Shown here piece after piece: positions 1 to 9,408 of a stretch of 23,164 nt of DNA. Position 1 is the first letter of the stretch, and every line of letters begins with the position of its first letter. The position numbers and the translations under genes were made by a program. Location of the stretch: contig CAXNAA020000283.1 of assembly GCA_964200075.2 (NCBI GenBank), positions 1 through 23,164 on the forward strand, written 5' to 3'. Source of the DNA: Sphacelaria rigidula (lineage: Eukaryota; Phaeophyceae; Sphacelariales). The notes beneath the pieces were generated by a model. It was not told the origin of the DNA. It ran no database searches and saw only the letters and a list, made by a program, of their open reading frames with translations.

Positions 1-590
1 CGCTCGTCCGATCCCCTCCCTTGTAAATAGTAAATGGTCAAATGACAAAGGCAAGCACCAAATGACTACGCCCCCCCCCCCCTCCCTTGTCTGTCGCTCA
101 CCATTCCACTAGCCGAAAATCGGCGATGTTTTCTTGCCGACCATGGCCCAAAGCGCCGTCGATACCCTCGCCCGCCGAGTACACACACCCCATGCTGGTC
201 ACTAAAAGAGTGTGCCTGCAATCGCGCGGATACAGCGTACATCAGGGACGGACATATCACCATCAATATTATCCACATCAGACTAATGCTGAGATAGCCC
301 CCCCACGAAAAGTGCCCCGGAGATCGTACGACAAACCGGCTGCGATCCCACTATTGGGCTCGTTTGCAGCAATTTCGCTCAAATGAAAGGCGTGTAGGAG
401 TCCGAAATCAGCTATAACGCCCAAATGAGTCGCGTCGTGCGGCACGAGATCTGCTCTAAGGGTATTTTTCATCATCGCCCCCGTGCACTGTTTTGGCCGG
501 TTCGGGGGGGGGCTATCTCGGCAGCAGTCATCACTGCTTAGCCGAGGATGCCTATGCACTAAAACAAATTGGGTTCCTGTAAGCACCCGG
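1..590. other. No recognised gene; one open stretch on minus
   Basis: I recognise no gene here. The minus strand is open for about 100 codons (278-586), with a plausible-looking C-terminal half but no domain I know and no clear splice acceptor. A run of about 11 C lies near 71-81 and a C/G run near 506-514. The stretch lies downstream of the RCC1-type exon in transcriptional sense, so it could hold later exons of that gene, but I found no exon that continues the RCC1 repeat. Confidence 0.3.
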
Positions 591-594
591 AGGC

Positions 595-686
595 ACCATG
601 CACGCGAAGCAGAAAAATCATCATCATAACCACCACTGCTACCACCACTACCCGTAACAACAGCAACAACAGTAGCAGCAAGACGC
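595..686. repeat. Imperfect trinucleotide low-complexity tract
   Basis: The plus strand is built from CAT, CAC, ACC and CAA/CAG-like triplets with interruptions, a degenerate trinucleotide microsatellite. It has no coding context that I can support. Confidence 0.6.
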
Positions 687-963
687 TTCAGATATCACGA
701 CTGTGGAAGTGATTCTACTGCCAACAACAAGGAGAACGCGGGAAAGCAAGTGGTTGTACATCGCATTTCGTGGGTCGCCGTTTCGGTGTTTCGGAAGATC
801 TTAGAGATCGTGGAGGCGAACAGGCGGGTACATTGGGACGGCTTGCTGTCCGGATAGCTGTGAGTCATGGCGAGCGAAACGTATATCTCCATCGTCCTGA
901 TACCTAACCGTAACCTCAACCCCTCCAAACCTGCACCAAATCGAGGGTTACACCATTGCCCAC

Positions 964-1020
964 CTCTCACTGCATGCTACAGGAACAGCTCTGTCCCCAG
1001 ATGACATGCTGACAGGGTCG
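964..1020 (-). pseudogene. Truncated duplicate of the RCC1-type exon 3' end
   Basis: Read on minus, this segment repeats the last roughly 56 bases of the RCC1-type exon at 1162-1333 together with its 5' splice site. Both copies end in a sequence coding for VACSER followed by GTGGGC (this copy) or GTGAGG (main copy). The upstream half of the exon, including the WGDN core, is missing. The flanking AACC/TTAACC-rich sequence is also repeated between the copies (about 896-940 and 1033-1080), so this is a partial tandem duplication rather than a second functional exon. Confidence 0.55.
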
Positions 1021-1161
1021 GATAACCCAAATCCTGACCTTGACCCTAATTCCCACCTAACCTTAACCTCCAAACCTGTTCAACACCCCACCCGAAGCCG
1101 TAGCCTCGACCATAGCCCGTACATACTCACAATCACATCGAGGTGTACAAGATATCCTCAC

Positions 1162-1333
1162 CTCTCGCTGCACGCAACAGCTACGATTCTCTCCCCAGGA
1201 AGCATGCCGACGGGCTCGACAGGGACGGGTTGCATGGCGGCAGCGACTGCGCTGCTTCCTGCAGCCGGCAATCCCAAGCACCCCACGGTGTTGTCTCCCC
1301 AAGCGAATGCCGCCGTCGATTTGGAGTTAGGCT
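1162..1333 (-). CDS. Exon of an RCC1-repeat (regulator of chromosome condensation 1-like) protein
   Basis: The exon runs on minus from a strong acceptor (pyrimidine-rich GTTTCTTCAG) at 1334-1336 to a good donor (GAGAG|GTGAGG) whose GT is at 1161-1160. It is 172 nt with two spare bases at each end. The peptide contains FAWGDNTVGCLGLP, then a Pro/Val linker, then GERIVAVACSER. This is the WGDN-x-GQLG core and the following V-AVA-G strand of an RCC1 beta-propeller blade (family knowledge). The next exon should begin by completing Arg and supply the usual HT motif, but I could not find it. RCC1-fold proteins serve as exchange factors or scaffolds; one blade cannot say which. The gene may be decayed, because only this exon and a truncated duplicate are visible. 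Confidence 0.6.
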
Positions 1334-1842
1334 CTGAAGAAACGCCACAAAACACCTGGTGAAAGGCGAAGTGATTTTTCGAAGGACGCCGCCGAGCATT
1401 GCAAATGTCCATTGGTTTGGTGTCGCCCGAAAAGCCCATATTGTGCCAGATGGTCGTAACTCGGCCCGTACTGCGATAAATTGTCACGTAAAGCCATTGG
1501 TGTAATCTTTTGATCCAGGCGCATAGGCTGGGTCGCATCCTCATGTCTTCGTTGACGGAAATAAAAAGCATCTTGACACAAAATGACTTGTGCCAGGGAT
1601 CAAACCCTTGTTCCCGTCAGGGATTAAACCCTCCACCTCCACCGTGAAGGCTCCAGTTGTAGCACTCAGACCAGCGAAACATCTCGGCTCTTCACGAACG
1701 GGGTATTTTCGAAATCCGTCCACGCGGTACTCATTTCTTAGACTCGGGACCTGAAACTTTGACACGCCATTGAGAACGAAATTAGCGACATGGTCTACGC
1801 CGTCCAAAGCCGTTTTCCATTTTGTTCGTGGATTGGATCTTC
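1334..1842. other. Intronic or intergenic sequence without a clear gene
   Basis: This lies upstream of the RCC1-type exon in its transcriptional sense. Minus-strand frames are open (for example 1327-1581), but without splice-bounded coding segments that I trust. Near 1597-1632 there are two GGTTTRATCCC-like motifs on minus, weakly reminiscent of tRNA B boxes. They lack an A box, so I do not call a SINE. Confidence 0.3.
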
Positions 1843-1843
1843 A

Positions 1844-1875
1844 ATGTCTCTCTCTCTCTCTATATATATATATAT
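1844..1875. repeat. (TC)n followed by (TA)n microsatellite
   Basis: About seven TC units run directly into about eight TA units. It is a simple compound dinucleotide repeat. Confidence 0.9.
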
Positions 1876-2265
1876 CCAGTAGGAAACATTGAATGGGTCT
1901 CATCTCAGAGAAAATAAGGCAAGTAGCTTGGGGTGACGGGTAATGTGTCGGCGAATTCCTTGCAAGCCGCGTGTCGAAAACCCAGGCCCCGACTCGAAAC
2001 CACGGTATATGGCGATCATGACGATTCCCCCCTTCTGGGCCAGAACGGTTTGTACCTGCTGTGACTTCCTCCGATTCTGGCAGCGGGTGAAGTACCGGAA
2101 GAATCGGACACACCGCGGTCACCGTTCAGCGTTGTGCGTGTTGTCGTGCGCTAACAAGCTTCCAAAAAGGGTCATCTTTGTTTTCGTTCTTACGGTGCCG
2201 CTTCCACCAGCTGACGCCGTTTTTGATATATCTGTATTTCTGCACGGTGCTGTCTCCATGCATTG
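1876..2265. other. Gap with no supported gene
   Basis: Short open frames exist on both strands (1943-2266 plus, 1841-2122 minus). None has recognisable domains, convincing splice borders or a good start context. It ends at the target-site duplication of the MITE at 2274. Confidence 0.3.
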
Positions 2266-2494
2266 AAACCTTCCAAGGGCAGGTCGGGTAGAGTATACTC
2301 GATTGCGGGGAGTTTTGAAAGACGTACAGTACTTGAGGTATTTTACTCAAATTAGGGTAGAGTTTGAGGAGTCGTACCCAAATAATGATTGGGAATAGAT
2401 CCCTAAAACCCTACCCCCAATTTTTGTACTTTTTGCGACTTTTAAAATAGCCCGCAATTGAGTATACTCTACTCGACCTACCCTTGAAACCTTC
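2266..2494. mobile_element. hAT-like MITE with exact 8-bp target-site duplication
   Basis: The element is 2274-2486 (213 bp). It is flanked by a perfect direct repeat AAACCTTC (2266-2273 and 2487-2494), the 8-bp duplication length typical of hAT transposons. Its ends are inverted repeats: left CAAGGGCAGGTCGGGTAGAG and right, as reverse complement, CAAGGGTAGGTCGAGTAGAG. They continue as GTATACTCRATTGCGGG, so pairing is near perfect for about 37 bp and imperfect for about 100 bp per arm. There is no coding capacity, so this is a non-autonomous miniature element that depended on a transposase elsewhere. Superfamily assignment rests on duplication length and the CA start, not on a protein. Confidence 0.8.
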
Positions 2495-2666
2495 TTTGAT
2501 CGGTGAGACAAGCTGGATCACGTCGAGGCCATGCTGAGAGTGTAAGACTCGCCGAGGCCTTCGGTTGTCCCCAGCATGTCGTACCATTTGTTTCCTAGTA
2601 CGAGTTAATGTAGGGGGGTAGTCAACCGGGGCTACTTGCCTCCCGATGAAGGATACCCTAGATCGA

Positions 2667-2701
2667 TTTATATATATATATACATATATGTATGTATGTA
2701 C
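2667..2701. repeat. (TA)n / TATG microsatellite
   Basis: A run of TA dinucleotides grades into TATG/TGTA tetranucleotide units. Confidence 0.85.
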
Positions 2702-2721
2702 ATCACCTACATTGTGCTTTG

Positions 2722-2785
2722 TACTGCACCTGCCTTTAGGATAGTACAACGGGGAAGTTGTGTGTTCGATCCTTACGTGCATGAC
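2722..2785 (+). repeat. Possible tRNA-derived fragment (B-box-like)
   Basis: The plus strand holds a GTGTTCGATCC stretch (near 2760-2770) that resembles a Pol III B box, preceded by a CACCTGCCTTTAGG block like those seen in some tRNA-derived SINE heads. I see no clear A box and no cloverleaf, so this is at most a decayed tRNA-like relic. Confidence 0.25.
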
Positions 2786-3037
2786 CAAATTTATTACTGC
2801 TAATTATACGAATAGTAGCAACGGCTTCGACCCACACGAGCCAGATTGCATAACCAAACAGACACGAAAAGCTTACACGCCGCCTGGCAATCATCTCCCT
2901 CCAGTCTCAGGCACTCTCAGACGTGAACTGGGTGATTTCTTCCTCGTATTTGTTCATTGCATGAATGTTTCAACTACATAAATGATACCGCTCCGGCATC
3001 GTCTGGTGCTGCAAGTACTGTCAATCTGGATGTCCGC
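2786..3037. other. Gap without supported gene
   Basis: Only a short plus-strand frame (2760-2981) with no recognisable features. It is followed at 3038 by the A-rich tail (on minus) of the SINE copy. Confidence 0.3.
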
Positions 3038-3340
3038 TATTTATTTATTTTTCCTCACACTTTGAACCCCTCCCCTTCCTCGGGATGAATCCGTGGTCTC
3101 CAGGGATCAACTCATCTCTCCCCCGGTACGCCTTCATTTTGGTCTCGCGGATTGGGTCAGCACTCCCGCATCGCGTCAACTCACGCCACAACCCAGTCGA
3201 CTGCTTTGTTTACTCACGTTCTCACGCTTTCCACGGTGGAAATCATGTATTACGAAGAAAAACCCCAACGCATCGGGAATCGAACCCTCGTTCTCTCCAC
3301 CCTAATGGCGACAGTCGGACCAGTACACCACGGGGGCGCA
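3038..3340 (-). mobile_element. tRNA-derived SINE, copy 1
   Basis: On minus, the element starts with a tRNA-like head: A box TGGTGTACTGG (3320-3330) and B box GGTTCGATTCC (3276-3286), spaced as in a Pol III internal promoter. The body runs to a conserved CCGAGGAAGGGGAG end and an A-rich tail (AAAAATAAATAAATAG, about 3038-3053). The whole roughly 300-bp unit, not only the tRNA part, is repeated at 5636-5943 with many substitutions and small indels, which is what an old SINE family looks like. The acceptor stem and anticodon arm do not fold properly, so it is not a working tRNA gene. No clear target duplication was found. Confidence 0.75.
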
Positions 3341-5169
3341 TCGATCATCACCCATACCCTACTAATCGTGATTGGCTTAATCCAGGCGATCTTGTGTTTG
3401 TGTCGTGAATTTGTGGCCAGATTGTGCGAATGAATGCCAATATAGCGTGGATATCTCGTGCGGCTTGTCGCACGTCGATTTCGGAGCCTCATATTTGCAG
3501 AGTTGGGATTTAGGCACCACAGAAGGGCTGCTGCCTGCAGACAAGTGTGAGTGCACAGCGATCGCGTCTAGCTTACCGATTCTTGCACTTGGTATGATTC
3601 CTGCGTTGGACTGATCCTCGAGACCACACGACGTGCATGCTCCTGCACTGATCTAGCCTTTTCATTCAGAGCATGTACTTGACAGTGTCTCGTGTGTCTT
3701 AAAGTTTTAAAGTTTTGGTTATCGCAAAGGCAAGAACACAATTTCAAAAGTCCTTTGGCATAATAAAATGTTTTTAGCCAACTCGACGATTTCAGTAGGA
3801 AGACTGACGGATATTGATACATTGACACGTACCGCTGTTTTCCGCCTCCCACGAGCTAGTCCACCGCCGGTGACGCTGAACGATGACGAATACGGGCGTT
3901 GTTCTTCATTTGCCTCTCCCGCGCGACCCGGGACCTCACGAGAGCTGCTGGCGCCTCCGCCGCTTCCGCTATCCTTCGGCATCGGTTGAGTACAATCAAA
4001 CACGAATTGAAACACACGGTTTCATGTCATGCATAAACCTCTTCAAGAACCACGGACTGAGATCCATGGGTTGCCCATATTTCGTCAAACAAGGGAGCTG
4101 CGCAGCGGAACAAGTTCAACGCCGGATCAAGTCGAATCCAAGTCATATGGTGAGAAATATTTCAAGAAAACGACCAACATGAGTGCGCACTGAAGTATTT
4201 CTTCCTTGCGGTTCTTGCGGTTCTTCGTCGGTGAACTTTTGATACTTTGTGCCCACCCGCCTCAAATGTTTGTCTTCTGTTACCGTCGGCACACAATATC
4301 GCGTCTCCGATCGATCTTACCATGTTGTTGCGCTTACGTCGTACGTCGTTTCTCGCGCGTCCTTCGGCTACTGTGTCGTGTGTCAAGCCAAAATCTTCGA
4401 GTCTGCACTATGCGTAGAAGTAAAAGCAAAATTGACTCAAGCCGCGTCACATTGTGTGCGTGCTACCGACATCAAACATAGAGGTTCGAAGGGATTCGAA
4501 GCGCAAGCCGTTTCTTCCCTTCCTTCCTCTGTGGAAAACCGAGGCTTGAAAAATGGTTCGCTGACGGGGGGGGGGCGGGGCGCTACGGTCGCAAACCCTC
4601 AGGCCGAGAAATTGCGCAAGGGGTGGAACGAAAACAGGGTGCTGATAACCTATGTGGCTTGAAATCTTCACACCATTCTCGTAGGTCATCATTGATTCGG
4701 TGTTGTCGGCATGTGCAGGGGGAGAAGGATGCGCACTATAGATTGTACCAGTTTCTCCCAAAAGCGTTTCCCTCGTGATACCATCACAGCAGCCACACAA
4801 CTCTCCATAGAACGATGTGCCCCGTATCGCCACGACCACTACTACCAACATCGCCGCGCATCTCAGCAGCGTTCCGTACCTCAAGGATTCATCTCTCAAT
4901 TCGTGCCATCTTGATATATATACCGTGGGACTACCAAACCGCACACCTCGTCGAGGATGTGTTCGGGCGCGAATATCTCGACGACCTGGGGTGCCCGCTG
5001 ATCACGGAACTCTTCTGGGTGGAAATCCCTGCCTTGCTCGGGAGATAATCAATCAGTCAAACACTTGCGTCGATAGCCTCATATAGCTGTTACTGTGCTC
5101 GAGGTTCACATGATGCGTACAAAAACACTCGCGCAACGGCAGCCTCTCGACGGTTTTTGCCGTAGATCC
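3341..5169. other. Low-confidence region: candidate exons only
   Basis: No gene is certain. Candidates are: a plus-strand exon ending at a good donor, CATATG|GTGAGA, at 4149/4150, with the preceding peptide containing GCPYFVKQGSC; a plus-strand open frame at 4249-4662 (137 codons); a plus-strand frame near 4815-5048 ending in a negatively charged, hydrophobic stretch; and minus frames at 3719-4015 (Gly/Ser/Arg-rich) and 4447-4944. None carries a domain I recognise and they are not phase-linked into a model. A G run of about 10 followed by CGGGG lies at 4566-4580. Confidence 0.25.
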
Positions 5170-5635
5170 TCACCTCCTCCTCGCCTGACACCGAAGCTTG
5201 TCCCTCAGAACCTTCTCCAGATATTTCTGAAGCCCGTCCCTCATCTTCTCCACCACCCTCTCCGCGATTTTCTTCCTCACACCGTTCCCGAAGACCGTCA
5301 GGACGCAGCCTCAAACACACGTGACCTGCGCACCACTCCATTCCACTATTTCCTCGCCCCCCCCTTTCGCGTGTCCCCAGCTGCGTGGCCGCTTCTCGTT
5401 GCGGATGTACTTGGGATTGCGCCGCTTTCTCTGGTTCGTGTTGCCCTGTTTGCTGCGCTTTGGGCTCCCCCTCTTGATTTTGCGGCGTGACGACCTGGCT
5501 TCCTTGCCCTTCGCTTTCCTGAGCATCGCAAAACACGTCGTTCTCCTCCTCCACGCGTTCGACAGCTGCGTGTCACGGAATTCGACCATTCGACCACACA
5601 ATTCAAGCCTGATTTGAAGGTTCAGAATGTTCCAG
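5170..5635 (-). pseudogene. Disrupted basic, helix-rich reading frame of unknown function
   Basis: One minus-strand frame shows strong coding character (G/C-ending codons) from the edge of the neighbouring SINE to 5170. It is interrupted only by a TGA at 5311-5313. Before the stop it encodes a very basic stretch (for example GNTNQRKRRNPKYIRNEKR); after it comes an amphipathic, probably helical segment (RKKIAERVVEKMRDGLQKYL). The second part ends at a good splice donor (GAGGAG|GTGAGG, exon end 5174). The codons resume in the same frame after the TGA, which suggests a nonsense mutation rather than two genes. A second minus frame (5090-5554, Glu/Gln-rich) overlaps it. The 5' part is cut by the SINE at 5636. 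I do not recognise the family. Confidence 0.4.
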
Positions 5636-5943
5636 GTTTTTTGTTGTTGCACTTCGGATCTCTCCCCTTCCTCGGGAGGAGTCCGTGGTCTCAAGGGGTC
5701 GACCTATATCTCCCTGATACATGCCTTGCACTTTGGTCTCGCGGCTTGGGTCGGCCCTCCCGCACCGCGTCAACTCACGTCAAACACACTCAGTCGACTA
5801 CAATACTTGGTTTACTCACGTTCTCGCGCTTTTCACGGTGAAAATCAGATGTTAGGAAGCAAAGAAGCCAACACATCGCGAATCGAACCCTCGTTCTCTC
5901 CACCGTGATGGTGACAGTCGGACCATTATACCACTGGGGCGCG
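5636..5943 (-). mobile_element. tRNA-derived SINE, copy 2
   Basis: This is the second copy of the family at 3038-3340, also on minus. It has an A box TGGTATAATGG (5923-5933) and a B box GGTTCGATTCG (5879-5889, one mismatch to consensus). Shared body blocks include the segments around GTGAGTAAAC and GACGCGGTGCGGGAG-like sequence, and the 3' CCGAGGAAGGGGAG is followed by an A-rich tail CAACAACAAAAAACC (5636-5649). It sits immediately upstream of the disrupted frame at 5170-5635 in the same orientation. A plausible reading is insertion into, or just upstream of, that gene. I find no unambiguous target duplication. Confidence 0.75.
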
Positions 5944-6193
5944 AAGGCTCCATTGTGATCGTGAAGTTATACCAACGGCTATACGGCGGGGCAGGAGCGG
6001 GCAGGTTTCTTTTTCTGAAGTAGGTACGAAACACGAGCGAGTTCAATTGCGTCAATCCTTCAACCGCCCATGCTAATTTGCTTCTAGTCTTGCTGAGCCG
6101 ACACGCGCTCGACTTGGCGGGCGGGGGTGCAAGGTATAGGGGGCAAAGAGAGCGTGGGGTTCTGGAAATATTCCTTTCTAGGGAATATCACGG

Positions 6194-6574
6194 ATGCCGG
6201 TGAACACCGCGAGTGCTACTGTGCTATTCCAAATCAGGTCTTACAAGCCAACACGATTGACTGCAAGTTTCGTCGCTGGGCAGGCGCGGAAGAGTGTCAT
6301 GGTCAGTATCCACTCCATCCGAGGTCGCCAAACCACTGCGCGCCCACAGGAGACGACTGTGAGTGTTATTGTACATGCATCAGTTGGTCTAGTCACCGCT
6401 CGTCTTGGCGCCCACGTTCCACAATCGAAGGTCCTCTGGTTTGCTCTAGCTCGTGGCTCAGTCGCGAAGAATAATGACGAACGACATACGCGTGGCGATG
6501 CCCTTCTTCAGCCCCAATTTCCCGTGTATCTAGGCGGGCGTCGCCTACCCGCCCCTCGCCAAGAACAAAAGTAA
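6194..6574 (+). CDS. Hypothetical open reading frame, 126 codons
   Basis: This plus-strand frame runs from ATG to TAA without interruption, with moderately biased codons and a protein-like mixture (for example KSVMVSIHSIRGRQTTARP). I recognise no domain, signal peptide or membrane segment. It could be a single exon, a short gene or chance. The start context (CGGATGCCG) is ordinary. No neighbour helps interpret it. Confidence 0.2.
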   Translation: MPVNTASATVLFQIRSYKPTRLTASFVAGQARKSVMVSIHSIRGRQTTARPQETTVSVIVHASVGLVTARLGAHVPQSKVLWFALARGSVAKNNDERHTRGDALLQPQFPVYLGGRRLPAPRQEQK

Positions 6575-7237
6575 TACAGTATCCATATCGTGTCCAACCG
6601 TGGTCCCAGGCGCTTCAAGACTTCTCACAAATACCACAGGACGCATAGGGTCATCGCGACTAACGGAGGACAAGGCAGGGGTGAAGATGCACACGAGCAC
6701 GTTGTACTGTGGGCAAGCCACAAACGCACGAACGGACGTAAACAAGCGCACAGAAACAATATATATATATATATAAATACATGATGCACGCACACCTTGA
6801 GAGAAAAGAACGTTCCTGCGTTTGCTAGGTGTCCTGCTCGGGGCAGTCGACAACAAGAGCGGGTGACCTCCGCAGTAGTTGCATGTCAGGCTTCCCACCC
6901 AACCCTCCACGTCCTCCCTGTTCTCAGCCACCTGTACGATACGATGGACGGACGTCCTATACGCGGTCACAAAAATAGGAATACACCCTTTCGAAACGGG
7001 CAGGTATTGGTATACAAGTGTGCTGTCGAGGGCATGTCAACGCTTTTCTTTTTCCTAGTACGAGGTTGTCGTGTTCTGGTTCGTGGCTCATGTGAATCAA
7101 ATGAAGACATTGGGAACCTGGGGAGTTTTGGCGTCAGTTTGGATTTTTTTTCCTACCGCCACGTGCTTTTACCCTGGTGCCTTGACAGAAAGAGCATTAT
7201 TCAAAAAAGGTGTGTCAGCATCTCAGAATTCTTCATG
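6575..7237. other. Gap with a (TA)n microsatellite and no supported gene
   Basis: It contains a TA microsatellite at about 6759-6775 and weak open frames on both strands (6545-6970 minus, 6797-7297 plus) whose apparent starts are not ATG. I see no domains. Confidence 0.3.
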
Positions 7238-7625
7238 TTCAATGAGTCCGAGTCCGAGTCGCGTGACTCTTCCGACAAGTCAAGATTCGTCAACTGATTT
7301 CGAGTAGCTCGAAAGGACTTGAGTTCTACTCGCCCTCATTTTCCTTCGATGACTCGTAGGACTCGAGTCATACTCGTCCCCATTTTCGATGACTCGTAGG
7401 GTTCGAGTCATACTCGTAATCATTTGGGCTTTGACTAGTGGCTCGAGTCGCAGAGTATCGAACGAGTGTGTGCGATATGAAGGAACGGCGGAATGACAGC
7501 CAGCACTGCAGACTCAAGTCATAGTCGTCCCTCAATTTGCGAGGCGACTCGTAAGGATTCGACTCATGCTCGCCCGTCGGATCGCCAAATAGCTAGCGAT
7601 GACTCGAGTCAGTACGAGTCGCGAA
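7238..7625. repeat. Cluster of GACTCG/CGAGTC palindromic repeats
   Basis: The hexamer GACTCG or its complement CGAGTC recurs many times. Two near-identical units of about 40-45 bp (7337-7381 and 7383-7422) share CGATGACTCGTAGG and TCGAGTCATACTCGT, and looser copies follow to about 7620. Perfect 10-bp palindromes GACTCGAGTC occur at 7360-7369 and 7601-7610. It is a degenerate tandem array with dyad symmetry and no overlapping supported gene. Confidence 0.7.
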
Positions 7626-8171
7626 TCGCCCGACGTGTGGCGCTTTGAGTACTTGTACAGAAATAATCATCAATAAAAGCCTCATACATCGTTTTTTTTC
7701 CTTTCACAACAGACAGCTATTATGGTGGCGTATAGTTAGTAGAAGTCAATGTATAGGAAAACAAATCTGCACACAAGTGCCCCCCCCCCCCAACAAACAT
7801 CTGTTTTGTAGCGCTACCAAAAGCTTGAAGCCAGCTGTAGACCCTACTATATTTATATTTATATCACCGCAACACATACGTAACTTGGATGCATCATATA
7901 AAACTTGAAGAGTGTAGCTTTCGTCAGGTGCCGGTCGCATATGCAGAAAGCAAACACAAGTTGCGGTAGCGCACGTCGAAAACGAGCGCTACGATTTCGC
8001 AGGGGAATACTTTTTTCGAGCCCATTTTCTAGCATCAAACCGTACAACCAGTTCAAAAAGAAAGCCGTGAACCAGGCGGTTCAAACGATCCATTCAGATT
8101 TTGAATCAGCGTCCGCAATCTCGAGGTTTGGATATGTGAAGAGGGGCACCTCGGGTAAACGGGCACTTGAT
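7626..8171. other. Gap without supported gene
   Basis: It contains a C run at about 7781-7792 and short open frames (7905-8186 plus, 7859-8056 minus) without recognisable features. The satellite array begins near its right edge. Confidence 0.3.
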
Positions 8172-9408
8172 TCGGCCCGAGGGTAATATGGATACTTAGG
8201 CATAACTTATCACAAAAGTATTTTTTCCCGTTATATTTCTCGTGCGTGACACCCATATCCATGTGGTTGTTTTAAGCCATCATTTGTTACATTCAAATCA
8301 AAATTGACCATTCTACAGTGCAATATTCGTTCAAACGTTTACCCCATGCCAGCCCAAGGGTAACGTCCAGAATCACGAATATTCAGGCATAACTCATTAC
8401 GAAAATATTGTCTTCTTTTTTTGTGTTCTCGTGCGTGACACCCTCGTTTATGCGATTCTTTGAAGCCGTCGGTTGTTATATTCTAATCACGATCGATCAT
8501 TCTACAGTGAAATATTCCTTCAAAACTTTACCCCGAGCCAGCCCAAGGGTAACGTCCAAAATCATGGATATTGAGGCATAACTCATTACGATTTTGTTTC
8601 CCCCCCTTTTTTGTTCTTCCTGAGTGACACCCGTATCCGTACGGTTCTTTGAAGCTATCGGTTGATATTCCAATCAAAATTGATCATTTTACAGTAAAAT
8701 ATTCGTCCAAACGTTTACCCCGAGCAAGCCCAAGGGTAACGTCCAAAATCATGGATATTAAGGCATATCTCGTTGAGAAAAAATTTGTCTCCCGTTTTGT
8801 TTTCTCCTGCGTTACACCCTCATTTATGCATTTCTTTTGAGCTGTCGTCTGTTATATTCCAATGAAAGTTGAGGATTATGTAATAAAATGTTTGTTCAGA
8901 CTCTTACCCCGAGCAAACCCAAGGGTAACGTCCAAAATCATGGACATCAAGGCATAACTCATGACCAACTGTTTTTCGTCGTGTTTCTCCTGTGTGACAC
9001 CCTCATGGATGTGGTTCTTTGAAGCCATCGGTTGCTATATTCCAATCAAAATCGACGATTCTACAGTAAAATATTCGTTCGACATTTTACCCCGAGCGAG
9101 TCCAAGGGTGACGTCCAAAATCATTGATATCAAGGCATATCTCTTGACGATAATATTTCCCCCCCACTATTGTTTCTCCTGGGGGACACCCTCGTTTATG
9201 CAATTTGTTAAACTCATCGTTTCTTATATTACAATCAAAATTGACGATTGTAGAATGAAATATTTGTCCAGACTCTTATCCCGAGCAAGCCCAAGGGCAA
9301 CGTCCAAAATCATGGATATTTAGGCCTAACTCAATACGAAAATATTTCTTTCCCGTTTTGTTTTCTCCTGCCTGTCAGTCTCATTCATACGGTTCGTTCA
9401 AGCTATAG
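8172..9408. repeat. Tandem satellite array, about 187-bp unit, 6-7 copies
   Basis: The core AAGGGTAACGTCCA recurs, with a few substitutions, at 8356, 8545, 8732, 8921, 9104 and 9293. Spacings are 189, 187, 189, 183 and 189 bp, and a weaker partial copy lies near 8180. Other shared blocks per unit are TACAGTRAAATATTCGT, GACACCCTC-TTTATGC and a GGCATAACTC block. Copies differ by scattered substitutions and indels, so the array is old. Several units are open in the same plus-strand frame (see the separate finding). No transposon ends were found around it. Confidence 0.9.

Noticed and set aside
1597-1632. B-box-like GGTTTRATCCC motifs on minus
   Set aside because: Two close copies without an A box or tRNA-like context; probably a short local duplication.
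3264-3340. tRNA gene on minus
   Set aside because: A and B boxes are present, but the acceptor stem does not pair and the anticodon arm is malformed. The surrounding 300 bp is repeated with it, so it is a SINE head.
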